Source: Hermatobates lingyangjiaoensis (Eukaryota > Arthropoda > Insecta > Hemiptera > Hermatobatidae). Taken from it: 64,000 nucleotides of DNA. Under the pieces are notes generated by a model that made no database searches, was not told the origin of the DNA, and saw only the letters and a program-made list of their open reading frames with translations. Shown here in pieces: positions 36,116-48,032 of the stretch. The number at the start of each line of letters is the position of its first letter. The first letter of the stretch is position 1. The position numbers and the translations under genes were made by a program. Location: NCBI GenBank assembly GCA_026182355.1, contig JAPFBL010000321.1, positions 146,001 through 210,000 on the forward strand, written 5' to 3'.

Positions 36116-38137
36116 TAAAAAATCTGGAGTGGCCTTCACTCAACTTTACTATAAGTAACTTAATATCAAATTTCTTCAGTATATAATATATAACGTCTCA
36201 ATTAAGCATAATGTAAAAATCTAAATGGGATATGATTATTAGTCTTTCATTCCTGAAAGAGTACAGATAGTGATTGAAGGACATATCAATATATAAGCTT
36301 ATTTTGTTACATCATACAGCTGATACAAATAATTTCATTAGTATAACTACAGCAGTAATAACATTTTTGAAAAACCAAAGTGAACATTTCTTGATACGAA
36401 ATATTCTCCTACAAGAGAACATGGCCTCTGTTCAAATAGCCAGTCGATTTCTTACATCGTTTACTTGACATCCTTCTACATTGAATATTAAAGTAAAATT
36501 TTCAAATTTTAAACAGGAAAATACCCTTATTTTCTCTGAAATACATCATAAAAATCGAAGAAAAAATGTTGCTTTAAGATGAATTATAATTAAAGTAGTA
36601 CGATAATTACATTTATTAATCTCTAGACTAAAGATTTCAATTTTGAATCATCTTTTACATTTTCGGTCTTTTATAGAATTATTTTACTGGGAATTTTATG
36701 GCTTCTTAGTATCTAATAAGATCATTTTCCTTCCCCTTTGTCAAATATCATATATACGAATTTTTTCTGAGTGAGTGGTATCCTTTTCCTGCCTTCTGTA
36801 CTCTGTTGAAGTTTGCTATGAATGTATATTAAATAAATATCAAAGTCAAAGCCAGCTATACAATATAATTTAAATCTTTTATAGTTGGGAGCTTCTAATT
36901 TTTGAAAATAATAAATATGAACTATTAGACTAGAATTGTAAAAAAAAACTGGATATTTCTCAACAAACATAAGTCCTCTTTCTTGAGGAAAGAGTCCATT
37001 CATTACATTCCAATATCATGGAAAGGCACTACATTCACAATGATAATGTAATTGTAACTGATATTAAGTTTTCCTCAAGAGTGCAATATATAGATTTATT
37101 AAAGCATTTTATGAGACAAATCCATCATGCCATGGAAGAGAAAGGTAATTTATTTATGTTTATTGGCGGTGATTTCTTTACATGTAACAATATTATTCCT
37201 CTTACATCTCGTATAAGTCAATAAACTATTTAAATTGTTCCTTTATAAATATCAATTTTTTCTGAGTGGATTCACTCAAAAAATTTCTAAGTCAATGTAA
37301 ACAATGAAAAAAAATATAAAAAATTCGACAAGTATAGCAGGTGATCTCTTAGTCTAAGATAAACAAACAGTTTTAATAGCGTTATTGCTCTTTCCCATAA
37401 TTGAAACTTCATGATTTTTTTTTTATGATTTGCTAATTTTTTGTTTCATTTTTGGTCAAATTTTCATTATTTTTTAATGAGCCGTTTAGCGTCAAAAAAT
37501 CATTTTCTGAAAACAGAAATCGTACTGTAACGCCCCATTAGCGAATGTAATTTTGAAAAAAAATATTTCAACTCATTCTCCACATAATGAACTATTTATA
37601 GGCTTAGTTTCATTTTGATCCGTCAAACAGTATGGCTTCTATCGCTCTCACAATGTTTGAGATTGAATTATAAGTCAAAATTTTTACATTTTATTAAAAA
37701 AAAAATATTTCCTGTTGTTTTAAAATTGTGAATATATTTTTCGTTTGTTTCATTTGTAACTTCAATGATGATGTCAAAATTTCAAAACTCTAGGGTTATC
37801 AGTTTAGGAGAAATAAATGTTTTAAAAACAACGGTTTTTGGCAAAGAAAGTGACTTTCCCATCATGCATAATTCTTCCCAAACAATAGGGATCTTGGTCT
37901 TTATGGGGCCCATTTTTGTGTAAAATATCAACTTGATCCATCAAAGATTCTGGACCGTAGCGTGGTAACAAGCAATGCTAACACACTCACCCACCCACCC
38001 ACCCGCCCACACACACACAGACATCATCGTAAAAACCTCATAAAACGACTTCTGGGACCTCAAAACATGTAATTCCGTCAAAATCTCGAGATCGAATTTT
38101 TTCACGATCACTATACTTTACTTATAGTAAAGTAAAA
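36116..38137. mobile_element. TIR element of about 2 kb nested in the hAT
   Basis: The left end tggagtggccttcactcaac, tttactataagtaac and the right end ctttacttatagtaaagta are inverted. The right 370 bp are family T (same as 1-373). The interior minus strand has a 93-residue frame at 36722-37003 (PQERGLMFVEKYPVFF; FKLYCIAGFDFDIYLIYIH). It is faintly like the DDE-region pattern of piggyBac transposases, but I would not rely on that. Confidence 0.6.
36722..37003 (-). CDS. Hypothetical 93-residue frame inside the TIR element
   Basis: This frame starts MNGLFPQERGLMF and is rich in aromatic residues (YFQKLEAPNYKRFKLYC). A decayed relative is detectable at about 19.38-19.56 kb, so it belongs to a repeated element, not to a host gene. 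The order of hydrophobic strands with FKLYCIAG resembles the piggyBac KLxxLx(G/D) strand, but no catalytic residues can be placed. It may be a transposase fragment or non-coding. Confidence 0.25.
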   Translation of the reverse strand: MNGLFPQERGLMFVEKYPVFFYNSSLIVHIYYFQKLEAPNYKRFKLYCIAGFDFDIYLIYIHSKLQQSTEGRKRIPLTQKKFVYMIFDKGEGK

Positions 38138-38599
38138 AGGGTAAATTAAAATAAATTTGATCAATAGTAACTTAAATGAGATTACTGTGCCGCATTAATA
38201 ATAAATAAATTATTTATTTAATTTAGTCCTTTATTTTCTATTTAAAAAATAAACAAATTTCAAACATTTCGCGACCCCCCAAGGGAGTCGTGACCTACCG
38301 GTTGAAGACTTTTGGTCTACCTAACCGATGGTTCACGTACATTCTTGGTTAAAATAGATGCAGTAAATAGAAAGTAGTTGGATGCTTATAAAAATTTGCG
38401 AAGTTGATTTTTTTGAATTTTCCGGAAAGATGGACTTAGGAAGTTATGGATTAATGGATGAAGAGGATTTTTACTTTTCTGGACAAAGACACGTGAAAGA
38501 AGAGCACGTGGTAAAGCAAGGCTAAACCTCCACCAACTATGCAGATATGCTAAGAAAGAATAAATAAGAAATAACTTTACAGATTGTGACTGAAGAGGT

Positions 38600-38890
38600 T
38601 CAAAAAAAAAAAAAACACTGGAGCCAAAAAGATCGATTGATTGAAGTTGAAAGTAGTCTTAAAACGCATACTGGGGTACGACCTTGACAAGGTCGCAGAC
38701 GAGACTTGCTTTCTACTTGTGTCTGTCTAGAACTAGGTTATAAAGGCTATCTCGAGTCAGCTAAGCAGAATCTGGGACGTATTCACGGGGCGACTTAAGT
38801 CCCATTGAGAGCAGCCTTCTATTAGACCGACCAGCCTTCCATCTTCAGTGTACGGCTTTCTGTATGAAGATTTGTAAAACTAAATTAAAA
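38600..38890. other. Less AT-rich, unassigned segment
   Basis: Sequence around cttgacaaggtcgcagacga, cacggggcgacttaagtccc and cttctattagaccgaccagc is less AT-rich than its surroundings. The word ctattagaccga also occurs at 48.63 kb. No frame or family was recognised. Confidence 0.3.
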
Positions 38891-39214
38891 AATTTATTTT
38901 ATAATTGAATATATTAATTCTAACTGTAAATATGAGAAATACTGCTTACGTATTCTACTTCTATACCTGTAGTGGACCTTGGCTTATCTTGCAATACATT
39001 CTTATACATATTCCTCTTTGTCATGACCCAAAACTTATTCAAATTCTAATTAAGGCCGTAAATCATTCACAACCTTCCTGAACTAGTTACGAAAAATGCC
39101 CCAAAAATAAACATCATGGAGTTTTGTCGGTATCAGACAGCCTTCAACTATGAATGTCAAGCCTGAACACGTGCTTTAGTCAACAGAACAATATGATATA
39201 AATATCAAACAAAA

Positions 39215-39615
39215 ATGTATATATATATATATATATTGGTAAAAGCTGGGAGCAGTCCTTCTTGGATACATGCGTTTAAAAAATGAATGTCACAACCTGA
39301 CGTAACCTGACTGATTCCCTAAACCAGACGTTGCAACCTGTTGTTATCAAGTAATGTTTAGTTTATCAAGTGTAATAGTTTCAATTTATTTTATTTTATT
39401 CTATGTGTGAAAATTAATTAATTATGCTAATAACATTTTCCTGACGATGGTGATTGTAGCACTAAAACATGTCAAAGAATAAATTCATTGGAAAGAAATA
39501 TGGAGAGTTAATTTATGAGATAAGAAACCCAGAGGTAAAAAAGAGTTTTAGAAAATTAGAAACATTTTCTAACAAATTAAATAGTGTGAAATCGGACATT
39601 CATTTTTTTAAACGC

Positions 39616-39646
<31 letters not shown>

Positions 39647-39880
39647 ATAAGATTTCACAATAAAACACGTGAAACAACAAATGCACAAAACATAGTAAGA
39701 AATAAGTAAAATACTAAGGCCTTTCAACCGTAACAAGCGGTTTTCGTTAGAGTCAAAGCCCAACTCAAAATCCAGTTAAGCTTTGATTCTGACGAAGACC
39801 GCTTGTTACGGTTGAAAGATCTTAGTCTTGTTTTCCCATTCCACATGATCGTTTGATCATTGATATATATAATATATATA
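39215..39880. repeat. Inverted-repeat element (as 18.2-18.5 kb) and R1 inverted pair
   Basis: The segment 39235-39620 shares gcagtccttctt, tgcgtttaaaaaatgaatgt with its own inverted right end and holds CTGACGATGGTGATTGTAGC, ACTAAAACATG. The segment 39645-39870 is an R1 pair with CTGACGAAGACCGCTTGTTA, CGGTTGAAAGATC at 39789-39821. Confidence 0.75.
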
Positions 39881-40379
39881 TATAAACTACAATTTTCAAA
39901 AGAACGCATAGATAGAACGTGGAATAGAAACAAAACTAAAGTTTATCGGGACTCGGTCAGTTCTTCAGGTTCAAATTAAACTCTCATTTCTAACGTTTCG
40001 GTTTTTATTTAAAACCTTTTTCATTGGCAGAAGTATACATTTTGAAACAGAAAAACTAAGTATTACATTACAAATTGTTATACAAAGAAAAATAGCCTGT
40101 GGATTTCAACAACAATTGTAGTTTGAATGAACACGTGACCCTGATATATATATATATATTTATGAACGTCTTCTCCTCAAGACGGATTACCCAAAAAATT
40201 TGAGTTAGTAAGTATGCCTCTTTTTCTGTGTGTTACTATTCTTCGTTTTTGAACTTGTTTATGTCCAGTCTGGATCGACTTCCCAATTTTAAAGAAAAAA
40301 AAAATATATATAAGCATATAAAGAAACATAACAAAGGACTCACTTATCAATATTTCGACCTTGATAGCGTGTCATAGTT

Positions 40380-40418
40380 TAAGTGGTATCAGTCCTTCTG
40401 GATCACATTTTGTTTATG

Positions 40419-40462
<44 letters not shown>

Positions 40463-42110
40463 AGATGTGGTGCCGTGAGAAGAAGACAGTCTACTCATAT
40501 ATACATAAACATCTAATCTTCAATAAGAGATCCAGAAATGAGGTCAAAATTGATTAACGAAAAGAGTTCATCTTCGTCAGAGTTACACTTGAATCCACAG
40601 TGAAATAGGTACAGAAAGGAGGAAAAAGATCGATGACCTAAATCTAAGGTAAATTTGAATATTTTTTAGACCAAGACAAAGAGAAAGAGGCACATCGTAA
40701 GCCAAATTCCACAGGAGATATAAAAATACGATAGGTCACTTCTTTAAAAAAGACCAGTTGTTTTCGGTGAAATTCCTTAGCCCCAAAGATTTTTCTAAAT
40801 TTCCAACTGAGGTGTAGATGCTAATTTTTATTTCATGTTTTTACATTAAAATATTTTTACGTACATTACACATATATATATTTAACATTTACAATTAATA
40901 AAACAAAATAAAAGTTTAAGAAAGCTTAATAAAAGTATGTAAACAAACGAGAGTAGAATAATTAGCAATTCGACTGGGATTTCAAAATCAGCCTTGCCAC
41001 CCTAACTCTTCCCAATCTCAATTCACTTATATATTTTATATATTTATTTTATTATTTTATTTATTTTATATAATAATAATTCATTTAATATGCATTTAAT
41101 TTTTATTTACTTTTTTATATACTTATTTTTTTTCACTTATATTTTTCTCATATCTAAAAATCTATATCAACAAAATAATTATGTTGGACAACCTGGATTA
41201 TATCTCTGTTTTTTTCATATTCCCCCACCTTTTTTTCATTATTACCTTGTTTTTAAGTATGGGGATTAAATTTCTTACATTATTACCTGAAAACTAGACA
41301 TAAAAAGTTACTTTTCGTCCTTTTTGGTGATAAAAACAAACTTATAATCTATTCGTACATTAATGTTTGGATAAACAATCGGCATAATACTCAAATGGCA
41401 ATTACAAATATCATCAATTAGGTGAATCATAGCTATATTTTTTACATGAAGCACTAATTTTAATAATATTATAGTAAATTTGGTAAAAAAAAAAACAGCT
41501 TATAATCGCTTCAAGTTTTACATTTTTACACCTTTTTTCCAAAATTATTCTTAAAGTTGTCCGCAGTAGACCACACTTGGTGATCTACTAAACAATATAT
41601 CTTCAATTGGTGGACAGTTCCAAGTTGGATATACTTCTACCAAGAAGTTTTTCAAATAGTTTTATTTATTCTTGTTTATTACTATTAATTTAAGTATGTA
41701 TAAATATTACTTCATGATATAGGTAAAGATAAATTTGATATACTCCCTATAATTAATAAGATATATATTGTATATAATTAGATATAAGATATATTAAAGT
41801 TGTGATAAATGTGTAATTAGTAAATGTGATAATTGTATATAATTAGATATAAGATATATTAAAGATGCGATAAATGTGTAATCTATAAGGGAACACATTG
41901 TAAATATACGGTCCTGATGCAGGGTTACTGTGTTGGAAAAAAAAAATAGTTTTATTTATCTTCTGATCAAGTATGATTCCAGACCTACTTTCTATGTTTG
42001 TCAAATTTTAAGTTTGAAACCCATCAAAAAAAAAAATCGGTAACTGATAAGTTACTTGATGATATCATTGGATGATAAAGAGGTTGCTGTTGTCTGTTTG
42101 TTGGTAAGTT
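40380..42110. other. AT-rich intergenic sequence
   Basis: It contains one (TA)n run (40430-40458) and a short direct duplication of attagatataagatatatta at about 41780 and 41838. Nothing else was recognised. Confidence 0.5.
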
Positions 42111-42134
42111 TTATTTATTTTTTTTTTTTTTTAC

Positions 42135-42345
42135 TTTAAGAAAAGCGTGATTGGAGACGAGTTGGAGAGGTTGATCATAGGCTTACAACTGACTTGAGTC
42201 GAGATTGTTGGCGCGCACGCTGCACAGTGCTGGAGGGCCTCCCAGTGATGCAACAATCGGAATGCTGTCGCTACATCTCGTCGAAAGTGTCCCACATACA
42301 CCTAACGTCTCCGCCTTTCTCCCCCTTCTAAAGGCATTTGCATTC
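42135..42345. other. GC-richer, coding-like segment, unassigned
   Basis: The plus strand can be read as LTTDLSRDCWRARCTVLEGL, PVMQQSECC within 42130-42340. The minus strand also has a 64-residue frame (42183-42377). Base composition differs sharply from its neighbours. It may be a transposon fragment. I do not recognise the family. Confidence 0.3.
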
Positions 42346-42654
42346 TTTTTAGTTGTCAACTTTGAAAAATATTTCAAAATCGCGTCGGCAAAAATAAAAT
42401 TGACTTTTATTGAAATCCATCGACTGTTCCACTCATCGACTAATCCTAGCAGCTAACCCCAAAAACCATTCTTCACATCCACTACTTCCACAGTTACATA
42501 ACTCAAATACCTATAAAGAATTACAACAAGTAATCAACCTTATCAACTTTTATCATAATATTTAAATAAACCTAGAGCTGATATAATTCGTTGTTTCTTG
42601 AGAAGCAGCTGAAAAAGTTAAGTAAGTGATAAATCTGAAATATCCAATAAATTA

Positions 42655-42800
42655 ACAAGATTCAATATAAATACGTGAAATAACAATCAATCATCAAACC
42701 ACAATATGAAATGCTAAAAACAAACCAACAAGCTACCTTCGTCAGAGTCAAAAACCCAACTGAAAGATCTTAGTATTTTTTTCCACATTTTATTCTATTG
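42655..42800. repeat. R1 dispersed repeat (decayed)
   Basis: The sequences ataaatacgtgaaataacaa and tcgtcagagtcaaaaaccca are followed by ttttattctattgatcattg. Part of the core is deleted. Confidence 0.65.
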
Positions 42801-42989
42801 ATCATTGATCGAATAGAATAAAAATCTTTATCTGTTCTGCTAATTTTTATATACAGGATTCGGCATAAGTAACGCGTCATTTGTTTTTACATTTTATAAT
42901 GCTTACAAGTACATTGTCTTTAAATAATTGCCAAATATTTTTTTTTCCGGATATTTTATAAAACCATAACCTAACACCACTGGACTTAT

Positions 42990-43310
42990 ACTAAATATAT
43001 AAAACTTTTTTGAACAAAATTGAAAAATGTTTCAAATAAGATAATTTGATATCAAAAATGTATAAATATTTAACTAGCTCACAACAAATACTTAAACAAA
43101 ATACATAACACTTTTTTGAACAAAATTTAAGAATGTTTTAAATAAGATAATTTGATATCAAAAATGTATAAATATTTAACCAGTTCACGACAAATACTTA
43201 AAGAAAATATAGAAAACTTTTTTGAAGAAAATTTAGGAATGTTTCAAATAAGATGATTTTGTATCAAAAATGTATAAATATATAAACCGTTCACGATAAA
43301 TACCTTACAT
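42990..43310 (+). repeat. About 107-bp tandem repeat, 3 copies
   Basis: The word acttttttgaacaaaatt at about 43003, 43110 and 43217 is followed by atgtttcaaataagat and tatcaaaaatgtataaatat. Confidence 0.85.
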
Positions 43311-43319
43311 ATACATAAA

Positions 43320-44330
43320 GAACTATAATATATAATATAATATACGATAAAGAACTATACAGTTTAAAATAACCTATAAAGGTTTTGATTTTGACAGTAG
43401 TATAAGGTTATTGTACCGAAATACTATGATTAAAGATAAGAGTAAATGGTGTGCTTTTTTGTAGTTTTACAAATTTTTTTACGTATGAAATACTCAAGTC
43501 TGAAGATTAAATTCATACGATGAAAAAGTTGAGTCAGTGTAAAGCATTCTGTAATACTAACTTTCGTATGTAATATACGTCAAAAAGTTAGTGGGGATAC
43601 AAATTTAGTTCAAGTTTTTTATCCTTGAATAACCTTTTTTTTTTCAAAAAAATCCGTTAAGTTGAAAGATTACAAGTTTTGTGAACCTCTGAGTTCTTTA
43701 TGCTTTTAAGTTCTTTAAGAATCCCATATATTCTTATAATAGCGTCTTTGTTATTGCCTTAACAACATCGCAACTTGACAAGGTACCTTAATATTATCCA
43801 TATTGTTATAAAACATATGGTCAAATTAATCATAGATACCTTGGTGAAGGAGACTGGAAACCACAAATGAAAATAAGCAGGACTTGAGACATGGTGTTTT
43901 GGAGTCGATGCTTCCCGTTATCTAAACAACCTCAATTAAAACTTATTAAAGTAACTCGATGGCTCTTAATTAACCACGAAAGTGCAATTTTTGTGCTCTT
44001 TGAAGGTGAATAATACGCTTGGTCATTATCGCATTTCTTGAGTCATAAACAACCACTATACAGCTGAGTTAGGTCTTAATAAAAAAAAAACGTATCTTTA
44101 TTACTCTAACAGTTTAACACATTCGTTTTCGTTAATTTAAAAGAAACACTGTTTGGTTCGTAGTATTACTGGCTATTCAATGTATTGTTTTTATAATAAA
44201 TAGTTGGTTTCTTGAGCTAATTTGAGCAAATTTTCTTGATACACCGTTTGTTTGGTTTGAGGTGATATTCTGTGATATACTCGTACATGAGTTTGTGTTT
44301 TGTAGCAACATTATCCATGTTCAAATACTT
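43320..44330. other. Intergenic sequence without recognised feature
   Basis: AT-rich, no repeats or frames noted. Confidence 0.45.
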
Positions 44331-44340
44331 TATCATACAG

Positions 44341-44586
44341 GAGGTCAGGTTAGCTCAGTGGTTAACGTACTCGCCTCTGTACTGGTAGGTCCGGAGTTCA
44401 ATCCCCACTCTGACCCTCCATTTCTTCACATAGGAGGTGAATCAATCTAAGACCGTCGTCCCTCGGAGAGGACGTTAAGCCGTCAGTCCCGCGCCTGTAC
44501 AATGTCAGGCACTGCCTGATATTGTAAAATGTAGGACTCTTAATGCAGAATAATCTTCATTGTGTGGTATCACAAAAGGCCCAAAG
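44341..44586 (+). mobile_element. tRNA-derived SINE, directly followed by the exon-11 copy
   Basis: The A box (TTAGCTCAGTGGTTAACG), B-box region (GAGTTCAATCCC), cttcacataggaggtgaat, gaggacgttaagccgtc and the tail tcacaaaaggccc are in order. It ends about 3 bp before the phosphatase-derived pseudo-exon. Confidence 0.88.
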
Positions 44587-44588
44587 GA

Positions 44589-44690
44589 GGAATGTCTAAA
44601 AAAGTTGAGGAAAGAATTTTGCCAAGATGTATGAACGGCAATAAATACGGCATTTGATTCCATGCCTGTAGCAGCACTGATTGATAAAGG
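44589..44690 (+). pseudogene. Degraded copy of phosphatase exon 11
   Basis: It aligns with 27787-27887 without gaps at about 87% identity. The frame reads ECLKKLRKEFCQDV, stop (TGA at 44632-44634 where the gene has TGG), then TAINTAFDSMPVAALID. Neither flanking intron nor neighbouring exons accompany it. It cannot contribute to the gene. Confidence 0.93.
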
Positions 44691-44869
44691 CACGAAAATA
44701 AAGATAAGCATTAATATAGGTTATATATATTAGCATGATTCAATTATTAAATACGTATTTTACGATAAAACTTAAAAGTACTATTCGCAAATATTACAAA
44801 ATATGACTCAATCTTTAGGTGCTCATTTTCTTCCGTACACTCGTTTTTCTTTTGCATAACATTCATTAA

Positions 44870-45790
44870 ATTCGTTAAAAATTTGATGTAAATATGTAAG
44901 TGCAGATATTATTATAAGTAAATATGAGTTAATTTTGGAGTCTTTGAGAAAAAATTTATTTTTATAAAGTAAGGATAAATCAGTTAACCAAAAGTTAACG
45001 AAAGACAAAAATTAAGGTTTTTTTTTTAATTTTGAAATGAAAATTTGATGAAAATATATAAGTGCAGATATTATTATAAGTAAATATGAGTTAATTTTGG
45101 AGTTATAGAGAAAAAATTTATTTTTATAAAGTAAGGATAAATCAGTTAACCAAAAGTTAACGAAAGACAAAAAATAAGGTTCTTTTTTTAATTTTGAAAT
45201 GAAAATTTGTTGAAAATATGAAGTGTAGATATTATTATAAGTAAATATGAGTTAATTTTGGAGTCTTCGAGAAAAAAATTTATTTTTATAAAGTAAGGAT
45301 AAATCAGTTAACCAAAAGTTAACGAAAGACAAAAAATAAGGTTTTTTTTTTAATTTTGAAATGAAAATTTGATGAAAATATATAAGTGCAGATATTATTA
45401 TAAGTAAATATGAGTTAATTTTGGAGTTATAGAGAAAAAATTTATTTTTATAAAGTAAGGATAAATCAGTTAACCAAAAGTTAACGAAAGACAAAAAATA
45501 AGGTTCTTTTTTTAATTTTGAAATGAAAATTTGATAAAAATATATAAGTGCAGATATTATTATAAGTAAATATGAGTTAATTTTGGAGTTATAGAGAAAA
45601 AAATTATTTTTATAAAGTAAGGATAAATCAGTTAACCAAAAGTTAACGAAAGACAAAAAATAAGGTTCTTTTTTTAATTTTGAAATGAAAATTTGATGAA
45701 AATATGTAAGTGCAGATATAATTATAAGTAAATATGAGTTAATTTTGGAGTCTTTGAGAAAAAAAATTATTTTTATAAAGTAAGGATAAA
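44870..45790. repeat. About 163-bp tandem repeat, 5-6 copies
   Basis: The word cgaaagacaaaaa recurs at about 45000, 45162, 45325, 45487 and 45647. Units contain gcagatattattataagtaa, atatgagttaattttggagt and aagtaaggataaatcag. A 134-residue minus-strand frame across it only reflects the repeat. Confidence 0.92.
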
Positions 45791-45794
45791 TGAG

Positions 45795-46075
45795 TTGGGT
45801 TGTGCGGATTTGATATTTTACAAAGCAGGTGTGCCAATCTCACGCTGCTACTCGTAGCACCAAAGCAAGAAGGTTTTAAGAAGGAACCCCCTTGTGAACT
45901 CTGTTTACCACTGACATTGGCATTAAAGAGCAAGTCATGAATGAATCGGCTATTGTGCAATTCGCTGACGTCACCTGTCGCCACCCTCTCCAGACACAAA
46001 AGATCCGCATTCTGACGTCACCATCCCACCACGTCGTCGTCATCATCAAGCTCCTTTAGAAAGTCTTTAATTCCT
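45795..46075. other. GC-richer unassigned segment
   Basis: It includes atctcacgctgctactcgta, gaaccccct and tcgtcgtcatcatc. The minus strand reads MCLERVATGDVSELHNSRFI, HDLLFNANVSG. It has the look of a decayed transposable-element end. The family is not recognised. Confidence 0.25.
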
Positions 46076-46164
46076 CAAATATCTTTCAAATCTCTTTCAC
46101 TCAACCTGTTTAATATCAATTTCAATAAAAGTTGTTATATCTCATTAATAAAGCTTAGAAACAA

Positions 46165-46440
46165 TATATATAAACCAATAAAAAAGATAGCACACAGATA
46201 GACACAGGAATAACTCACTTCTGTATTTCGACCAATATATCAGGAGGCGAAGAGTCCCACAGGAAGGCAGTGAGTCGCCGCTCTGCCTTCCTGTGGGACT
46301 CTTCACCTTCTGATGACGACGATGGTCGAAATATAGAAGTGAGTTATTCCTGTATCTATCTGTGTGCTATCTTTTTTAATTGGTTTTTATTGAAAAGTCC
46401 GTTGGACAATTTCATTTAATTATATATATATATATATATA
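46165..46440. repeat. Inverted repeat of Penelope-like 3' ends with (TA)n
   Basis: The arms agatagcacacagatagaca, caggaataactcacttct (46178 on) pair with 46335-46385. CTGATGACGACGATGGTCGA and AATATAG is at 46310-46334. It is the same element as 3.65 and 24.4 kb. Confidence 0.85.
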
Positions 46441-46479
46441 TAATAACAGATTCAATAATATATCGACCGTTTGATAGAA

Positions 46480-46704
46480 TAGATGTGTTCTCTAATCGGG
46501 GTTCGGTCAATTTTCCAGAATAAAAAATCAAACTTTATTTTTTTGGGTTTATATAAGAAGAAATATGGATTTTTATGAGGATATAAGAAGAGTGTATGGA
46601 AGAAGATGCCTATGAAAAAGGTTTTAAATAAAACCGAAACGTTGGCAACGAGAGTTTGATTTTTTATACTGGAAAATTGACCAAACCCCGATTAGAGAAC
46701 ACAC

Positions 46705-46775
<71 letters not shown>
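46480..46775. repeat. Inverted repeat with GAAACGTTGGC motif and long (TA)n
   Basis: The arms tctctaatcggggttcggtc and gaccaaaccccgattagaga enclose aaaggttttaaataaaaccg, aaacgttggcaacgag. About 60 bp of TA follows. Confidence 0.85.
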
Positions 46776-46776
<1 letters not shown>

Positions 46777-46799
46777 CATATTGAATTCCCCCTATCAAA

Positions 46800-47465
46800 T
46801 TTCACTTTTCTTTTAACATCTTTATTTTCGAATATACAACTTTGCATATTTTGCATAACAAGCATATGTAGTAATAGAACTTTTAAATAAAATTTTTTTT
46901 CTTTAACTTTTGTGGGGGTTTATCATAGTTAAAGGTTTTTTAAAAGTTTAAAGGAAATTCCAGTTTTGTTTCCGATTCCAGCTCAGCGATAGTGTTATAT
47001 CCTTGCACAAAAAAGTGATTTATCCAGATTAATAAAGGGCGTGTCACAAAATTATTCTAAAACTTAAAGTCGTATTATGGAATGTAATTTGAAAGAAACG
47101 GAAGCCAGCTGAAAGTAAGTTAATTTTATTGGTCCCACTAGGTCGTACAACAACTCTGAAAGGTACTTACTAAGTAATACTTACTAAGCAACATGTCTCG
47201 CTAGTTCATAATGAAATAAAAAAAAACAAACTCTAATAGGAAAAACTAGATTTTAAACAAAATAACATCATGAAATGGATTATTTTATTAGGATGCTAAT
47301 AAAAAATCATTTTTTTCCCTATTGGTCGCATTTCGAAATTTTTTTATTTAAAAATATCATATGAGAAGCAAGCAGCAATAAAAATTTCATTTAACATTTC
47401 CACAAGTCTTAATAACCACCTGTGTTGACGTTTATTCGTTATTGCATTATAAAAAATAGGATACG
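46800..47465. other. Intergenic sequence without recognised feature
   Basis: AT-rich, no recognised frame or repeat. Confidence 0.45.
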
Positions 47466-47469
47466 CATT

Positions 47470-48032
47470 CAGTGGCGTAGCACTATTTTTTCCGCCTGTG
47501 GCGGTCGTAAGATCCGATAACCTTCAAAATTCTAAAAAGTTTTCAAAATATTTATTTTCAAATTATGTAATTCTGATGGAATTACAATCAGGATCTAATT
47601 TTAGACTGCTGTCATTAGTCCCAGACTTATATCTTATTACACTACTCGTATATATTTAATACAGTCATTATTAAAGAAAACCAAAGATTTTTTATATTTT
47701 TTTTTATAATTTTTTTATAATTCAAATCGTAAAAAAAAATTGTTAAATTAAATTTGCTGGCTATGTAAAAAAACATCCTTAACTTTCAACCCTTTTAAAA
47801 AATTAGTTTTGAAAAATTTAAAATAAATTTATTTTTAATTTGCAAATATTATAGTCGGAAAATTCGTTTAAAACGGTATTATAGACATAAAACATAAAAG
47901 TAATTACGAACTTAAAAGGTCAGTTTGGTATAAATTCTCAGATTTTTTTGTTAGCTTTTTATATTTGTTTTTATTTTCTATTTTTACACCTTCAAAATAC
48001 GCCCCCCCCCCCCCCCTAATGCGACGCCACTG
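47470..48032. mobile_element. hAT-like non-autonomous element with poly-C tract
   Basis: The ends CAGTGGCGTAGC and GCGACGCCACTG are inverted repeats. The flanks TACGCATT/TATGTAGT agree at only 5 of 8 bases, so the target duplication is weak. A C16 tract lies just inside the right end. The reverse complement of this end occurs at 31.53 kb. Confidence 0.6.

Larger units (their letters stand above)
36036..38314. mobile_element. hAT transposon interrupted by a second transposon, perfect 8-bp target duplication
   Basis: The left end is CAGGGATCTTCAA and the right end is the complementary TTGAAGACTTTTG, with subterminal gcgatcc/gcgacccc blocks. The duplications GTCTACCT (36028-36035) and GTCTACCT (38315-38322) are identical. 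Only about 80 bp (left) and 180 bp (right) belong to the hAT. The middle (about 36116-38137) is a later insertion. No hAT transposase frame was seen. Confidence 0.92.

Noticed and set aside
36722..37003. Firm assignment as piggyBac transposase
   Set aside because: Only a vague strand pattern, with no catalytic Asp triad visible. Kept as hypothetical.
44505..44711. Minus-strand 68-residue frame
   Set aside because: It is antisense to the SINE tail and the exon-11 pseudo-copy.
45252..45656. 134-residue minus-strand frame
   Set aside because: It is an internal repetition of the 163-bp tandem unit, composition-driven, with no independent coding evidence.
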